Assembly (NCBI RefSeq): GCF_009671205.1
Contig: NZ_CP045309.1
Coordinates: forward strand, 5,660,001 to 5,724,000
Reading direction: 5' to 3'
Source: Micromonospora terminaliae
GTDB taxonomy: Bacteria; Actinomycetota; Actinomycetes; Mycobacteriales; Micromonosporaceae
DNA: 64,000 bases
Shown in pieces: positions 45,774 through 53,873 of this stretch (positions within the stretch are counted from its first letter, which is position 1; every line of letters starts with the position of its first letter). A model generated the notes under the pieces. The model worked only from the letters and a program-made list of their open reading frames with translations, searched no databases and was not told where the DNA came from. The translations under genes were made by a program, and so were the position numbers.

Positions 45774-46579
45774 TGGCGGCCCAGCGTTCCGACCTGACCG
45801 GGGCGAAGAGTCCGGTCAGCAGCGGGAAGAGCGCCACGGGCAAACAGATCCTCGGCGGGCTGGGCGTCGTGGCGGTGATCGGGCTGTGCGCGCTCGCCGG
45901 TGTGTTCGGCGCCAGCGACTCCGGCACCGACGTCCCCGCGCCCGTGACCGACGAGCGGGCCGCCACGGTCTCGATCCTCCAGCGCGCGGCCGACAGCCAG
46001 GGCATCTGCTACGGGTGGAAGCTCCTCGACTGGACCAACCCGACCGACGCCGGCTCGAACCTGGGCGAGGGGGTGGCGGTGAACACCGACCCGCGCTGCC
46101 CGCGCTACGTCGAGGTGGTGGCCAACATCCGCTACACCTCCGAGAGCAGCGAAGCGTCGGACTCGGCCGAGATCCACGTCGAGGGATCGTCCGACTTCGG
46201 CGACGCCGACCTCTCCGCGATGGCGAGCGGCCTCGCGCGGTTCGGGCTCGACGAGGACGCCTTCATCGACGACCCGGGCTGGGCGGTCACCCGCGCGGCG
46301 ACCACGCTTCCGCTGCTCGCCGCCGAGGCCGGGCTGGTGGAGCCCGCCCCCACCCCGACCGCCGCGCCGGCCGGTTCGCCCAGCCCGCTGCCCGCCGCGG
46401 GCAACGACTTCTGGCGGGACCGCTGGGGCGGCCTGCTCGCCGCGGTCGGGCTCTTCCTGCTCGCCGCGCTCCTGGTGGCCGTGGGCGTGGTGCAGCGCCG
46501 CAGGCAGCGTCGGGTGGCCGTGCCCGCGCAGCGTGCCGGGGCGTCGACCGCGCAGTCGCGTACCCGGGAGAAGGCGTGA
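45773..46579 (+). CDS. Bitopic membrane protein of the DUF4178/DUF350 cluster
   Basis: 268 residues. An N-terminal helix (ILGGLGVVAVIGLCALAGVFG) and a C-terminal helix (LLAAVGLFLLAALLVAVGVVQ) flank an external domain with ILQRAADSQGICYGWKLLDWTNP and DPRCPRYVEVVANIRYTSE, a two-Cys module that could form a disulfide. A Pro/Thr spacer lies before the second helix. I do not recognise the family beyond its position. It overlaps the spermidine-synthase-like gene (GTGA), so the two are made together. Confidence 0.75.
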   Translation: MAAQRSDLTGAKSPVSSGKSATGKQILGGLGVVAVIGLCALAGVFGASDSGTDVPAPVTDERAATVSILQRAADSQGICYGWKLLDWTNPTDAGSNLGEGVAVNTDPRCPRYVEVVANIRYTSESSEASDSAEIHVEGSSDFGDADLSAMASGLARFGLDEDAFIDDPGWAVTRAATTLPLLAAEAGLVEPAPTPTAAPAGSPSPLPAAGNDFWRDRWGGLLAAVGLFLLAALLVAVGVVQRRRQRRVAVPAQRAGASTAQSRTREKA

Positions 46580-48144
46580 CCGCCGAGGCGCCCGCACGGC
46601 CGCGGTGGCGCCCGGCCCGCGCGGCGGTCCTGCTCGCGGTCTTCGTGTGCGCGGCCTGCGGCCTGGTGTACGAGCTGGCGCTCGTCGCGCTCGGCAGCTA
46701 CCTGATCGGCGACGCGGTCGGCCAGGCGTCGATCGTGCTCGGCGTGATGGTCTTCGCCATGGGCGTGGGCGCGCTGGTCGCGAAGCCGTTCCAGTCCCGG
46801 GCGGCGGCCGCGTTCGCCGCGATCGAGCTGACCCTGGCCCTGCTCGGCGGGCTCTCCGTGCTCGGCCTCTACGCCGCGTTCGCCTGGCTCGACCTCTACG
46901 GGCCGGCGCTGGTCGGCACCGCCTTCGTACTGGGCCTGCTCATCGGCGCTGAGATCCCGCTGCTCATGGTGCTGCTGCAACGCATCCGCGCGCAGTCCGC
47001 CGGCAGCGCCGTGGCCGACCTCTTCGCCGCCGACTACGTCGGCGCGCTGCTCGGCGGGCTGGCCTTCCCGTTCCTGCTGATGCCGGTCTTCGGCCAGCTC
47101 AAGGGTGCCCTCGTGGTGGGCGCGGTCAACGCCGTCGCCGGTCTTGCGCTGGTCTGCACCGTCTTCCGGGCCGACCTCGGCCGCCGGGCCCGCGTCGCGC
47201 TCGGCGCCGGCGCCGCCGTGGTCGCCCTGTGCCTCGGGTACGCGTGGGTCACCGCACACGACTTCGAGGTGACCGCCCGGCAGCAGCTCTACCGCGACCC
47301 GGTGGTGCACGCCGAGCGCAGCCGCTACCAGGAGATCGTGCTGACCCGGTCGGTGCGGGAGGTCGGGCACACCGACACCGACCTGCGGCTGTTCCTCAAC
47401 GGCGACCTCCAGTTCAGCTCGATCGACGAGTACCGCTACCACGAGTCGCTGGTCCACCCGGCCATGCGCGGGCCGCACGGCAACGTGCTGGTGCTCGGCG
47501 CCGGCGACGGCCTGGCGCTGCGGGAGATCCTCAAGTACCCGGACGTGCGCCAGGTGACCCTGGTCGACCTCGACCCGGCCGTGGTGCGGCTGGCCCGCTC
47601 CGAGCCGCAGCTGCGGGATCTCAACCACCACTCGCTCGCCGACCCCCGGGTGCGGGTGCTCAACGTCGACGCGTTCGGCTGGCTGCGCTCCGCCACGGAA
47701 CGTTTCGACGTGGTCGTCGCCGACCTGCCCGACCCGGACGAGACGGCCACCGCCAAGCTCTACACGGTCGAGTTCTACGCGCTGATCCGGCCGGTGCTCG
47801 CCCCCGGTGGGCGGCTCGTGGTGCAGTCCGGCTCGCCGTACTTCGCGCCGCGGTCGTACTGGTCGATCGAGCGGTCGATCCGGGAGGCGGGCTTCGCCAC
47901 CGTGCCGTACCACGTGGACGTGCCGAGCTTCGGTGACTGGGGTTTCGTGCTCGCCGCCCCGGGTGCGACGCCGCCCGCGCTGGGGCTGCCCGCCGACGCG
48001 CCGCCGCTGCGCTTCCTCACCCCGTCGGTGCTCGCCGCGGCGGCCACCTTCCCGGCCGACCGGGCGCGCGTCGACGTGCCCGCCTCCACGTTGCTGCAGC
48101 CCAGGGTGCTGGAGTACGCCCGCGCGGAGTGGCGCGGCTACTAG
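46576..48144 (+). CDS. Membrane-embedded spermidine-synthase-like enzyme (polyamine aminopropyltransferase fold)
   Basis: 522 residues. The first 215 contain about seven hydrophobic helices with CGLVYELALVALGSYLIGDA and GAEIPLLMVLLQRI, as in membrane-tethered SpeE homologues. The AdoMet-type domain runs from about 230: RYQEIVL, LRLFLNGDLQFSSIDEYRYHESL, VLVLGAGDGLALREI (about 305), LVDLDP (331) and VVADLPDPDE (383). The GAGDG glycine loop and the acidic residues that bind decarboxylated AdoMet are kept. Whether it makes spermidine, another aminopropyl compound or senses polyamines is open. It ends the tight operon. Confidence 0.88.
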   Translation: MTAEAPARPRWRPARAAVLLAVFVCAACGLVYELALVALGSYLIGDAVGQASIVLGVMVFAMGVGALVAKPFQSRAAAAFAAIELTLALLGGLSVLGLYAAFAWLDLYGPALVGTAFVLGLLIGAEIPLLMVLLQRIRAQSAGSAVADLFAADYVGALLGGLAFPFLLMPVFGQLKGALVVGAVNAVAGLALVCTVFRADLGRRARVALGAGAAVVALCLGYAWVTAHDFEVTARQQLYRDPVVHAERSRYQEIVLTRSVREVGHTDTDLRLFLNGDLQFSSIDEYRYHESLVHPAMRGPHGNVLVLGAGDGLALREILKYPDVRQVTLVDLDPAVVRLARSEPQLRDLNHHSLADPRVRVLNVDAFGWLRSATERFDVVVADLPDPDETATAKLYTVEFYALIRPVLAPGGRLVVQSGSPYFAPRSYWSIERSIREAGFATVPYHVDVPSFGDWGFVLAAPGATPPALGLPADAPPLRFLTPSVLAAAATFPADRARVDVPASTLLQPRVLEYARAEWRGY

Positions 48145-48154
48145 CGTCGGAACC

Positions 48155-49183
48155 ATGCCCGCCCGTCCGTCCCGCTGGTCGCGACCGCCCCGGGCACTGG
48201 AGGCGCCGTCGTACCTTCAGGCGTTCGTGCTGTCCGGGGTGGTGACCGTGCTGGTCACCCGGGCGTACCTCCAGGCGACCGGGTTCCCGCAGCTCGGCGG
48301 CGGCGGGCTGCACATCGCGCACGTGCTCTGGGGCGGTCTGCTGATGACCGCGGGCCTGGGGGTGGGGCTGGTCTTCCTCGGCAGCGTGGCGCGCATCCTC
48401 GGGGCGATCCTGGGCGGGATGGGCTTCGGACTGTTCATCGACGAGGTCGGCAAGTTCGTCACCGCGGGCACGGACTACTTCTACGCACCGGCCGCCAGCA
48501 TCATCTACGTGGCGTTCGCCCTGCTGGTCGTGCTCACCCAGGCGCTGCGCGGCCGGACCCGGCTGTCCGGGCCGGAGCGCACGGCGAACGCGCTGTACAC
48601 CATCGTCGGCGGTCTCACCACCGGCCTCACGGCCCGGCGCCGGGCGGCCGTGCTGCGGCTGGTCCAGGGCTGCGGGCCGGAGGTGGAGGAGGCGGTCGTC
48701 CGGCTGCTCGACGTGGTGCCCCGGCGGGAGACGCCCCCGTTCCGGTTCTGGCACCGCTGGCTCCGCCTGGCCCGCCGCGGCCTGGTCTATGTGGCCACGC
48801 ACCGGTGGGTGGTGTCCCTGGTGGTGCTCTACGTGATCGGCGAGCCGTTCGTCGTGGTGCTGCGGGTGCTGCTCGACGCGATCACCGGCCAGCTGCCCGA
48901 CCAGGACGAATGGGGTGCGCTGCTCGGGGTCTCGGTCTCCGCGCTCATCACCGCGGTGCTGAGCATCCGCGGCGCCCTGCTGCTGCCCAGCGACCAGACG
49001 CGGGCCTTCCGGCTGTTCAAGCTCGCGCTCCTCGTGGACCTGCTGTTCGGGCAGATCTTCAGCTTCACGGTCAACCAGTTCGGCGCGGTCTTCGCGCTCG
49101 GCGTGGACCTCTTCCTGCTCGCGGTGGTGACGGCCGAGTACCGCCGGCTGCAGCGGGAGGCCGGGGAGGAGCCGACGAGCTGA
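48155..49183 (+). CDS. Polytopic membrane protein of unknown function
   Basis: 342 residues, about eight hydrophobic segments, starting with YLQAFVLSGVVTVLVTRAYL; a conserved-looking stretch GLHIAHVLWGGLLMTAGLGV, ILGGMGFGLFIDEVGKFVT contains a His and acidic residues within or near helices. TAGCGT at 48142-48147 overlaps the upstream stop and is 7 bases before the ATG at 48155, so it has its own leaderless promoter but is likely read by the operon too. I do not recognise its family. Confidence 0.78.
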   Translation: MPARPSRWSRPPRALEAPSYLQAFVLSGVVTVLVTRAYLQATGFPQLGGGGLHIAHVLWGGLLMTAGLGVGLVFLGSVARILGAILGGMGFGLFIDEVGKFVTAGTDYFYAPAASIIYVAFALLVVLTQALRGRTRLSGPERTANALYTIVGGLTTGLTARRRAAVLRLVQGCGPEVEEAVVRLLDVVPRRETPPFRFWHRWLRLARRGLVYVATHRWVVSLVVLYVIGEPFVVVLRVLLDAITGQLPDQDEWGALLGVSVSALITAVLSIRGALLLPSDQTRAFRLFKLALLVDLLFGQIFSFTVNQFGAVFALGVDLFLLAVVTAEYRRLQREAGEEPTS

Positions 49184-49253
49184 TCTTCGGTGCGCGGCAT
49201 CGATGGGTCCGGGCCGCTACTGTGTGGGCCTGATCTAGAGAAGGAGAGAGTCA

Positions 49254-50018
49254 ATGACCGATTCCTCCCCGGCGCCGGGCCGCGCGCGCCCGGGCGTGGT
49301 GGCGGCGTCCTTCTACCTGCTGCTGCTCTTCGCGCTCACCCAGTTGATCGGTCTGATCGCGACCGTCAGCGTCGCCAGCAAGCTGCGCGAGGGCTTCGAG
49401 CGGGCGTTCGAGGGCACGACGACGGGCGCCCAGGACGTCGGTACGTTCGTGGTCGGGTTCACCATCGGGACCGCCGCCCTGCTCCTCGTCCTCTCGCTGG
49501 TCCTGGTCGTCCTGGGCGTGTTCAACAACCGGGGCAGCAACGGCACCCGGATCACCACCTGGGTGCTGGGCGGCATTCTCGTCTGCTGCCTCGGTGGCAG
49601 CCTGATCAGCGGCGCCACCGGGGCCGTAGGCGGCAACACCGGGGGCGACGGGCCCTCCGCCGAGGAGCTGCGGCGCAGCCTCGACGACGCCCTGCCGTCC
49701 TGGTACACGCCGGTGAACACGGTGCTCGGTGTGCTGGGGCTGCTCTCGCTGCTGGTCGCCCTGATCCTGCTGGCGCTGCCGAAGGCCAACGAGTTCTTCC
49801 GCAAGCCGAAGCAGGGCTGGGAGCCGCCGGTCCCGGGTGGCGCCTACCCGGCCGAGCCCGGCTACCCGCAGACCCCGGGTTACCCGACCACGCCCGGTTA
49901 CCCGGGCCAGCCCGCTCCGGGCCAGCCGGGTGCGGCCGCTCCGGGGCAGCCGGGTCCGGCCGGTCCGTCGCCGGAGTCCGGGGAGCGCCGGGACGGCGAG
50001 CCGCCATCGGCAAGTTGA
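49254..50018 (+). CDS. Membrane protein with Pro/Gly-rich tail (copy 1)
   Basis: 254 residues. Helices occur at about 17-38 (FYLLLLFALTQLIGLIATVSV), 65-88, 98-118 and 150-172 (VNTVLGVLGLLSLLVALILLAL); a cytoplasmic tail of PGYPQTPGYPTTPGYPGQP repeats follows. The gene has a strong AAGGAG. It is a paralogue of 50091: both share the extracytoplasmic (L/Y)PSWYTPVN / YPDWWIPVN motif before the last helix and end in Pro-rich tails. Function unknown; tail repeats suggest multivalent protein contacts. Confidence 0.78.
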   Translation: MTDSSPAPGRARPGVVAASFYLLLLFALTQLIGLIATVSVASKLREGFERAFEGTTTGAQDVGTFVVGFTIGTAALLLVLSLVLVVLGVFNNRGSNGTRITTWVLGGILVCCLGGSLISGATGAVGGNTGGDGPSAEELRRSLDDALPSWYTPVNTVLGVLGLLSLLVALILLALPKANEFFRKPKQGWEPPVPGGAYPAEPGYPQTPGYPTTPGYPGQPAPGQPGAAAPGQPGPAGPSPESGERRDGEPPSAS

Positions 50019-50042
50019 CGTTCGGATAAGAGCGACGCCGAC

Positions 50043-50086
50043 GATCCCTCCGAGTAGGTTGCAAGCCGACGCCTACCGGAGGGATC
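50043..50086 (+). promoter_or_regulatory. Inverted repeat overlapping the ribosome site of 50091
   Basis: GATCCCTCCG and GTAGG (50043-50058, one unpaired A) pair with CCTAC and CGGAGGGATC (50072-50086). GGAGGG in the right arm is the Shine-Dalgarno of the next gene. If transcribed, the stem would hide it. TAGGTT within the left arm could also be a -10, in which case the repeat is an operator. Confidence 0.4.
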
Positions 50087-50090
50087 TGTC

Positions 50091-50831
50091 GTGTCGTACC
50101 CCCATCAGGTCCCGCCCCGCCGGCCGGGCGCGGTGGTCTCGGCGGCGGCGCTGCTGCTGCTGATGGCGGTGGGCGCCGTGGCGTACGCGGTGGCCAGCCT
50201 GCTGGTCACGGCGGGCACGGTGGACCGCTTCCGGGAGGCGGCACGGGCGACCGGCGCGAGCGGCGGCGAGATCGACGGGGTGGCGTCGCTGCTGCGCGGC
50301 TCCACAGTCCTCTCCGCCGTGCTCGGCGTGCTGGTCGCGCTCCTGCTCCTCGGGCTCGCCCTCGGCCTGCTGTCCGGCCGCGCCGGCGCCCGGGTGGCCA
50401 CCTGGGTGGTCGCCGGGCTGGGCCTGTTCTGCGGCTGCTGCGCCCTTGCGGTGCTGGTCGGGCAGCGGGCCGCCCCGCTCCGGCTCGGCGCCGACGAGCG
50501 GGTCACCGCCGACCTGCTGGCCCGGGTCGGCGACGCCTACCCGGACTGGTGGATCCCGGTGAACGCCGCGCTGTCCGTGGCGCAGATCCTCGGCTACCTG
50601 GTGGTCGCCGCCCTGCTGACGCTGCCGTCGGCCGGCGCCTTCTTCCACCGCCGCGCACCGCGCCCGCCGGCCGGTCCGACCCCGCCGCCCGGTCCGGTGG
50701 CGCCCGCGCCGACCGGTCCGGTGGCGGCCGCGCCCGCCTACGGACACCCGTCGCCCTGGGGGCCGCCCCCCGCCCCGCCGCCGCCGTCGGCCCCGCCCGG
50801 GCCGACCCGACCCCCCGAGGACCGCCCGTGA
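50091..50831 (+). CDS. Membrane protein with Pro-rich tail (copy 2)
   Basis: 246 residues from the GTG at 50091, 8 bases after GGAGGG. Helices at about 14-40, 72-93, 102-125 and 160-182 match those of 49254, including a YPDWWIPVN segment before the last. Two adjacent Cys (GLFCGCCALAV) in the third helix are unusual. The tail is Pro/Ala/Gly-rich, ending in RPPEDRP. Its stop overlaps the SDR gene start (GTGA), giving a coupled pair. Function unknown. Confidence 0.78.
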   Translation: MSYPHQVPPRRPGAVVSAAALLLLMAVGAVAYAVASLLVTAGTVDRFREAARATGASGGEIDGVASLLRGSTVLSAVLGVLVALLLLGLALGLLSGRAGARVATWVVAGLGLFCGCCALAVLVGQRAAPLRLGADERVTADLLARVGDAYPDWWIPVNAALSVAQILGYLVVAALLTLPSAGAFFHRRAPRPPAGPTPPPGPVAPAPTGPVAAAPAYGHPSPWGPPPAPPPPSAPPGPTRPPEDRP

Positions 50832-51637
50832 CCGACGCACCACCCCCCTCCTCGCGCCGGGCCCTCGTCACCGGCGCCAGCCTGGGCATCGGCGAGGCGT
50901 TCGCCCGCCGGCTCGCCGCCGACGGCTGGGACCTCGTCCTGGTGGCCCGGGACGCGGGCCGGCTCGACGCCCTGGCGGCCGAGCTGACCGGCCGGCACGG
51001 CCACCGGGTCGAGACCATCGCCGCGGATCTGTCCACCGACGACGGCTGCGCCGCGGTGGAGGGCCGGCTGACCGCCGAGCCGCCCGTCGAGCTGCTCGTG
51101 AACAACGCGGGGATCAGCCTCAACACCCCGTTCGTCCGGTCGGCCGTCGCGGACGAGGCCCGCCTGGTCCGGCTCAACGTGCTGGCCGTGCTCCGGCTGA
51201 CCCACGCGGCGCTGGGCCCGATGGTCGAGCGCAGCCACGGGGCAGTGATAAATGTCTCTTCCGTCGCGGGTTTCGGTGTCCCCATGCCGGGATCGACGTA
51301 CTCGGCCAGCAAGGCCTGGGTGACGAATTTCAGTGAATCGATCGGCCAGTCGGTGGCCCCGCTCGGCGTACGCGTGATGGCGCTCTGCCCCGGTTACACC
51401 CGCACCGGCTACCACGAGCGGGCCGGCATCGACATGTCGCGGACCCCGGCGTGGATGTGGCTGCGGGCCGCGGATGTGGTCGACGAAGGGCTGCGTGACC
51501 TGCGCAAAGGCAAAGCCGTCAGCGTGCCGAGCTGGAAGTACAAGCTGGCCGTGGCGGGGCTGCGGCACGCCCCGCGGCGGCTGCTGCGCGGGGCGTCCCG
51601 GGACACCCGCGGCCGGGTCGGCCGGTCCGGCGGCTGA
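50828..51637 (+). CDS. Short-chain dehydrogenase/reductase
   Basis: 269 residues from the GTG at 50828. Cofactor motif ALVTGASLGIGEAFA (GxxxGIG), NNAG at LLVNNAGISLN, the catalytic Ser in INVSSVAG and Tyr-Lys in STYSASKAW: all catalytic residues present. GYTRTGYHERAG follows. It is a classical SDR of the DltE/YxxxK type using NAD(P)H, oxidising or reducing alcohols or ketones; the substrate is unknown. A basic C-terminal tail (RRLLRGASRDTRGRV) is an oddity. Confidence 0.92.
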   Translation: MTDAPPPSSRRALVTGASLGIGEAFARRLAADGWDLVLVARDAGRLDALAAELTGRHGHRVETIAADLSTDDGCAAVEGRLTAEPPVELLVNNAGISLNTPFVRSAVADEARLVRLNVLAVLRLTHAALGPMVERSHGAVINVSSVAGFGVPMPGSTYSASKAWVTNFSESIGQSVAPLGVRVMALCPGYTRTGYHERAGIDMSRTPAWMWLRAADVVDEGLRDLRKGKAVSVPSWKYKLAVAGLRHAPRRLLRGASRDTRGRVGRSGG

Positions 51638-51802
51638 CCGCGGGTCGGTGGACAGGTGTGCCGTCGCCGGGATGCCCGCCCGCTGACCGGCATGGACGGT
51701 CGCACAGCGTAGTCGGCCGTCGCCACCCGCCGGTCGCCCGCAGGGTTGACCGGGGTGGACCCCATGCCCGCCTCCCAGACTTGCGAAGTACCCTCTATCG
51801 CC

Positions 51803-52342
51803 ATGGGGGACCACGACGACCTGCGTAAATTCATCACTGACCTGGCTGTGGTCCACGGCCGGGTGGTGCTCTCGTCGGGTCGGGAGGCGGACTGGTACGT
51901 CGACTTGCGTCGCGTCACGCTCCATCACCGGGCGGCGCCCTTGATCGGCCGGGTGATGTGCGACCTCACCGCCGACTGGGCGTACGACGCGGTGGGCGGC
52001 CTGACCCTCGGGGCCGACCCGGTGGCCACCGCGATGCTGCACGCGTCGGCCGGTACCGATCGCCCGCTGGACGCCTTCGTGGTCCGCAAGACGGGCAAGG
52101 CGCACGGCCTCCAGCGACGGATCGAGGGGCCGGACGTCGCCGGGCGCCGGGTCCTGGCGGTCGAGGACACCTCGACCACGGGCGGCAGCGTGTTGACCGC
52201 CGTCGAGGCATTGCGCGAGGCCGGGGCCGAGGTGGTGGGTGTGGCGGTTATTGTTGATCGAGGCGCCGGCGACGCGGTGCGAGCCGCCGGACTGCCTTAT
52301 AGGGCGGCCTATACGTTGGCTGACCTCGGCCTTGTGGCGTAA
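51803..52342 (+). CDS. pyrE: Orotate phosphoribosyltransferase
   Basis: 179 residues from the ATG at 51803; TACCCT at 51789-51794 is 8 bases upstream, indicating a leaderless message. SSGREADWYVDLRRVTLHH at the start, GGLTLGADPVATAMLH, FVVRKTGKAHG and the PRPP loop VLAVEDTSTTGGSVLTAVEAL fit PyrE of actinobacteria. It joins orotate to PRPP in UMP synthesis. It is solitary, away from other pyr genes, and is followed by an ArsR-type regulator 66 bases later. Confidence 0.93.
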   Translation: MGDHDDLRKFITDLAVVHGRVVLSSGREADWYVDLRRVTLHHRAAPLIGRVMCDLTADWAYDAVGGLTLGADPVATAMLHASAGTDRPLDAFVVRKTGKAHGLQRRIEGPDVAGRRVLAVEDTSTTGGSVLTAVEALREAGAEVVGVAVIVDRGAGDAVRAAGLPYRAAYTLADLGLVA

Positions 52343-52408
52343 AAGTTTGCCGATTCGGATCTGCTGATATGCAGGCGGATCGATGCTGCTGGTGGAAGGA
52401 TGGAAAAC

Positions 52409-52777
52409 GTGGGAACTGCGTTGGCTGAAATGACCATGCCTCAGATCTCGCCGCTTGCCGGCGAGCCGATCGAACGTGCCGACGCCGAGCGGCTTGCGGG
52501 GGTCCTCAAGGCCCTCGCGGACCCCGCCCGGCTGCGGCTGCTCAGCCTGATCCAGTCGGCTCCCGAGGGGGAGGCGTGCGTGTGTGACCTCACCGCGCCG
52601 CTCGGCCTCTCGCAGCCGACGGTCAGCCACCACCTGCGCATCCTCACCGAGGCCGGCTTGCTGGAGCGGGAGAAGCGTGGTGTCTGGGCGTACTACCGGC
52701 TGGTGCCGACCGCGATCGCGACGATCGCGGATCTGCTGACCCCGCCGCGGAAGCGGGCCACCAAGAAGGCCCGCTGA
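52409..52777 (+). CDS. ArsR/SmtB-family transcriptional regulator
   Basis: 122 residues from the GTG at 52409, 8 bases after GGAAGGA; a longer form could start at ATG 52400. The HTH LGLSQPTVSHHLRILTEAGLLEREKRGVWAYYRLV is canonical. The ACVCDL motif (Cys-x-Cys) lies in the alpha3 region where ArsR and CadC sense As, Cd or Pb, so metal or metalloid sensing is plausible. CTGC-TGATAT-GCAG at 52353-52366 upstream may be an operator. No efflux gene is adjacent, so targets lie elsewhere or it autoregulates. Confidence 0.9.
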   Translation: MGTALAEMTMPQISPLAGEPIERADAERLAGVLKALADPARLRLLSLIQSAPEGEACVCDLTAPLGLSQPTVSHHLRILTEAGLLEREKRGVWAYYRLVPTAIATIADLLTPPRKRATKKAR

Positions 52778-52859
52778 ATCCGGACGTGTCCGAGTCGGTG
52801 GCCGCCTCGCACGAGTGCGGCGACGGGTGGCGTGCCAGGGGTGGCGCCACCCATCGGAT

Positions 52860-52909
52860 GGCTGTCCGGGGTCGTGGCGCGGCGTCACACGCGCCGAGCC
52901 CGGACAGCC
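52860..52909. terminator. Imperfect long hairpin after the ArsR gene
   Basis: GGCTGTCCGGG (52860-52870) pairs with 52899-52909, with an inner GGCGCG/CGCGCC stem. It lies in the noncoding stretch 52778-53009, in which I see only hairpins. Confidence 0.5.
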
Positions 52910-52962
52910 ACGGGTGACGGCTGCCCGGCATCCGTGCCACCCGCAGGTCGACAGGTCGTAGT

Positions 52963-52997
52963 CGAAGGCCGGCCCCCGGTAAGGGGGCCGGCCTTCG
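52963..52997. terminator. Bidirectional hairpin between arsR-type and dedA-type genes
   Basis: CGAAGGCCGGCCCCC (52963-52977) pairs exactly with 52983-52997 around GGTAA, between convergent genes. Confidence 0.75.
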
Positions 52998-53009
52998 GTG
53001 TGTTCGAGG

Positions 53010-53819
53010 TCAGCGGCGGTGCTGGCCGCCGCGCCGGTGCTGCTGGTCGTCGTCGCCGTCGATGGCGTCCCGGACCGCGTCCACCGCGCCCGCCGCGCTG
53101 GCGGCGGCGACCACCGCGACCGCCTCGCCGCGCTTGCGCGCCCGCCGGTCGCGGAGGAACTCGAAGACGATCGGCAGCACCGAGATCAGGATGATCAGCG
53201 CGACCACCGGCAGGATGTACCGGTCGATCTTGTCGCCGATCGCGTCGTAGATCTGGTGGGCCAGCAGGTAGCCGATCAGCAGGATGCCGTCCACCCACAG
53301 GATCGCGCCGACCACGTTCCACAGGAGGAACTGGCGGGCGGGCATGCCGAGCACACCGGCCACCGGGTTGAGGAAGGTGCGCACGATCGGGATGAACCGG
53401 GCCAGCACCACGGCCTTCGCCGGGCCGAACTTCTGGAAGTAGTACTCGGCCTTCTCCACGTACTCCCGCTTGAACAGCCGGGAGTTGGGGCGGTCGAACA
53501 TCCGCTTGCCGTAGCGCGCGCCGAGCCAGTGCCCGAGCTGGGCGCCGGCGATCGCGCAGAGCGGGCCGCCGATCAGCAGGCCGGCCAGCGAGAGCCGGGT
53601 GCCGGATCCGAAGATCGCGTCGGCCACCGGCGAGGCGGCCACCCCGGCCAGGAAGAGGAGCGAGTCGCCCGGGAAGAAGAAGCCGACCAGCAGGCCCGTC
53701 TCGGCGAAGAGGATCGCCCACACGCCGATCATCCCGAAGGTGTGGATGAGCTCCTTCGGGTCGAGCGGGTTCAGGGCCACGCTCTCGGAGAGCACCCGGG
53801 TCTTCTCTGCTGTGTCCAC
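53010..53819 (-). CDS. DedA/VTT-family membrane protein
   Basis: 269 residues from the GTG at 53819. This start is preferred over the one at 53825 because TACCCT (53833-53828) lies 8 bases upstream of 53819, the leaderless spacing. Family motifs: FFFPGDSLLFLAG, LGARYGKRMFDRPNSR, ARFIPIVRTFLNPVAG and HWLGARYG region re-entrant loops. Such proteins flip lipids such as undecaprenyl phosphate or phosphatidylethanolamine. The charged C-terminal tail (RRARKRGEAVAV, then a His/Asp/Gln-rich end) is extra. Confidence 0.87.
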   Translation of the reverse strand: MDTAEKTRVLSESVALNPLDPKELIHTFGMIGVWAILFAETGLLVGFFFPGDSLLFLAGVAASPVADAIFGSGTRLSLAGLLIGGPLCAIAGAQLGHWLGARYGKRMFDRPNSRLFKREYVEKAEYYFQKFGPAKAVVLARFIPIVRTFLNPVAGVLGMPARQFLLWNVVGAILWVDGILLIGYLLAHQIYDAIGDKIDRYILPVVALIILISVLPIVFEFLRDRRARKRGEAVAVVAAASAAGAVDAVRDAIDGDDDQQHRRGGQHRR

Positions 53820-53873
53820 GGCCACAAAGGGTACCCGGGCCCGGTCCGGCCATGCGCCGGACCGGGGTACGGG

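Noticed and set aside
46576..48144. Calling the membrane SpeE-like gene speE
   Set aside because: The aminopropyltransferase fold and glycine loop are present, but the membrane half and DUF context differ from cytosolic spermidine synthase, so the reaction is not certain.
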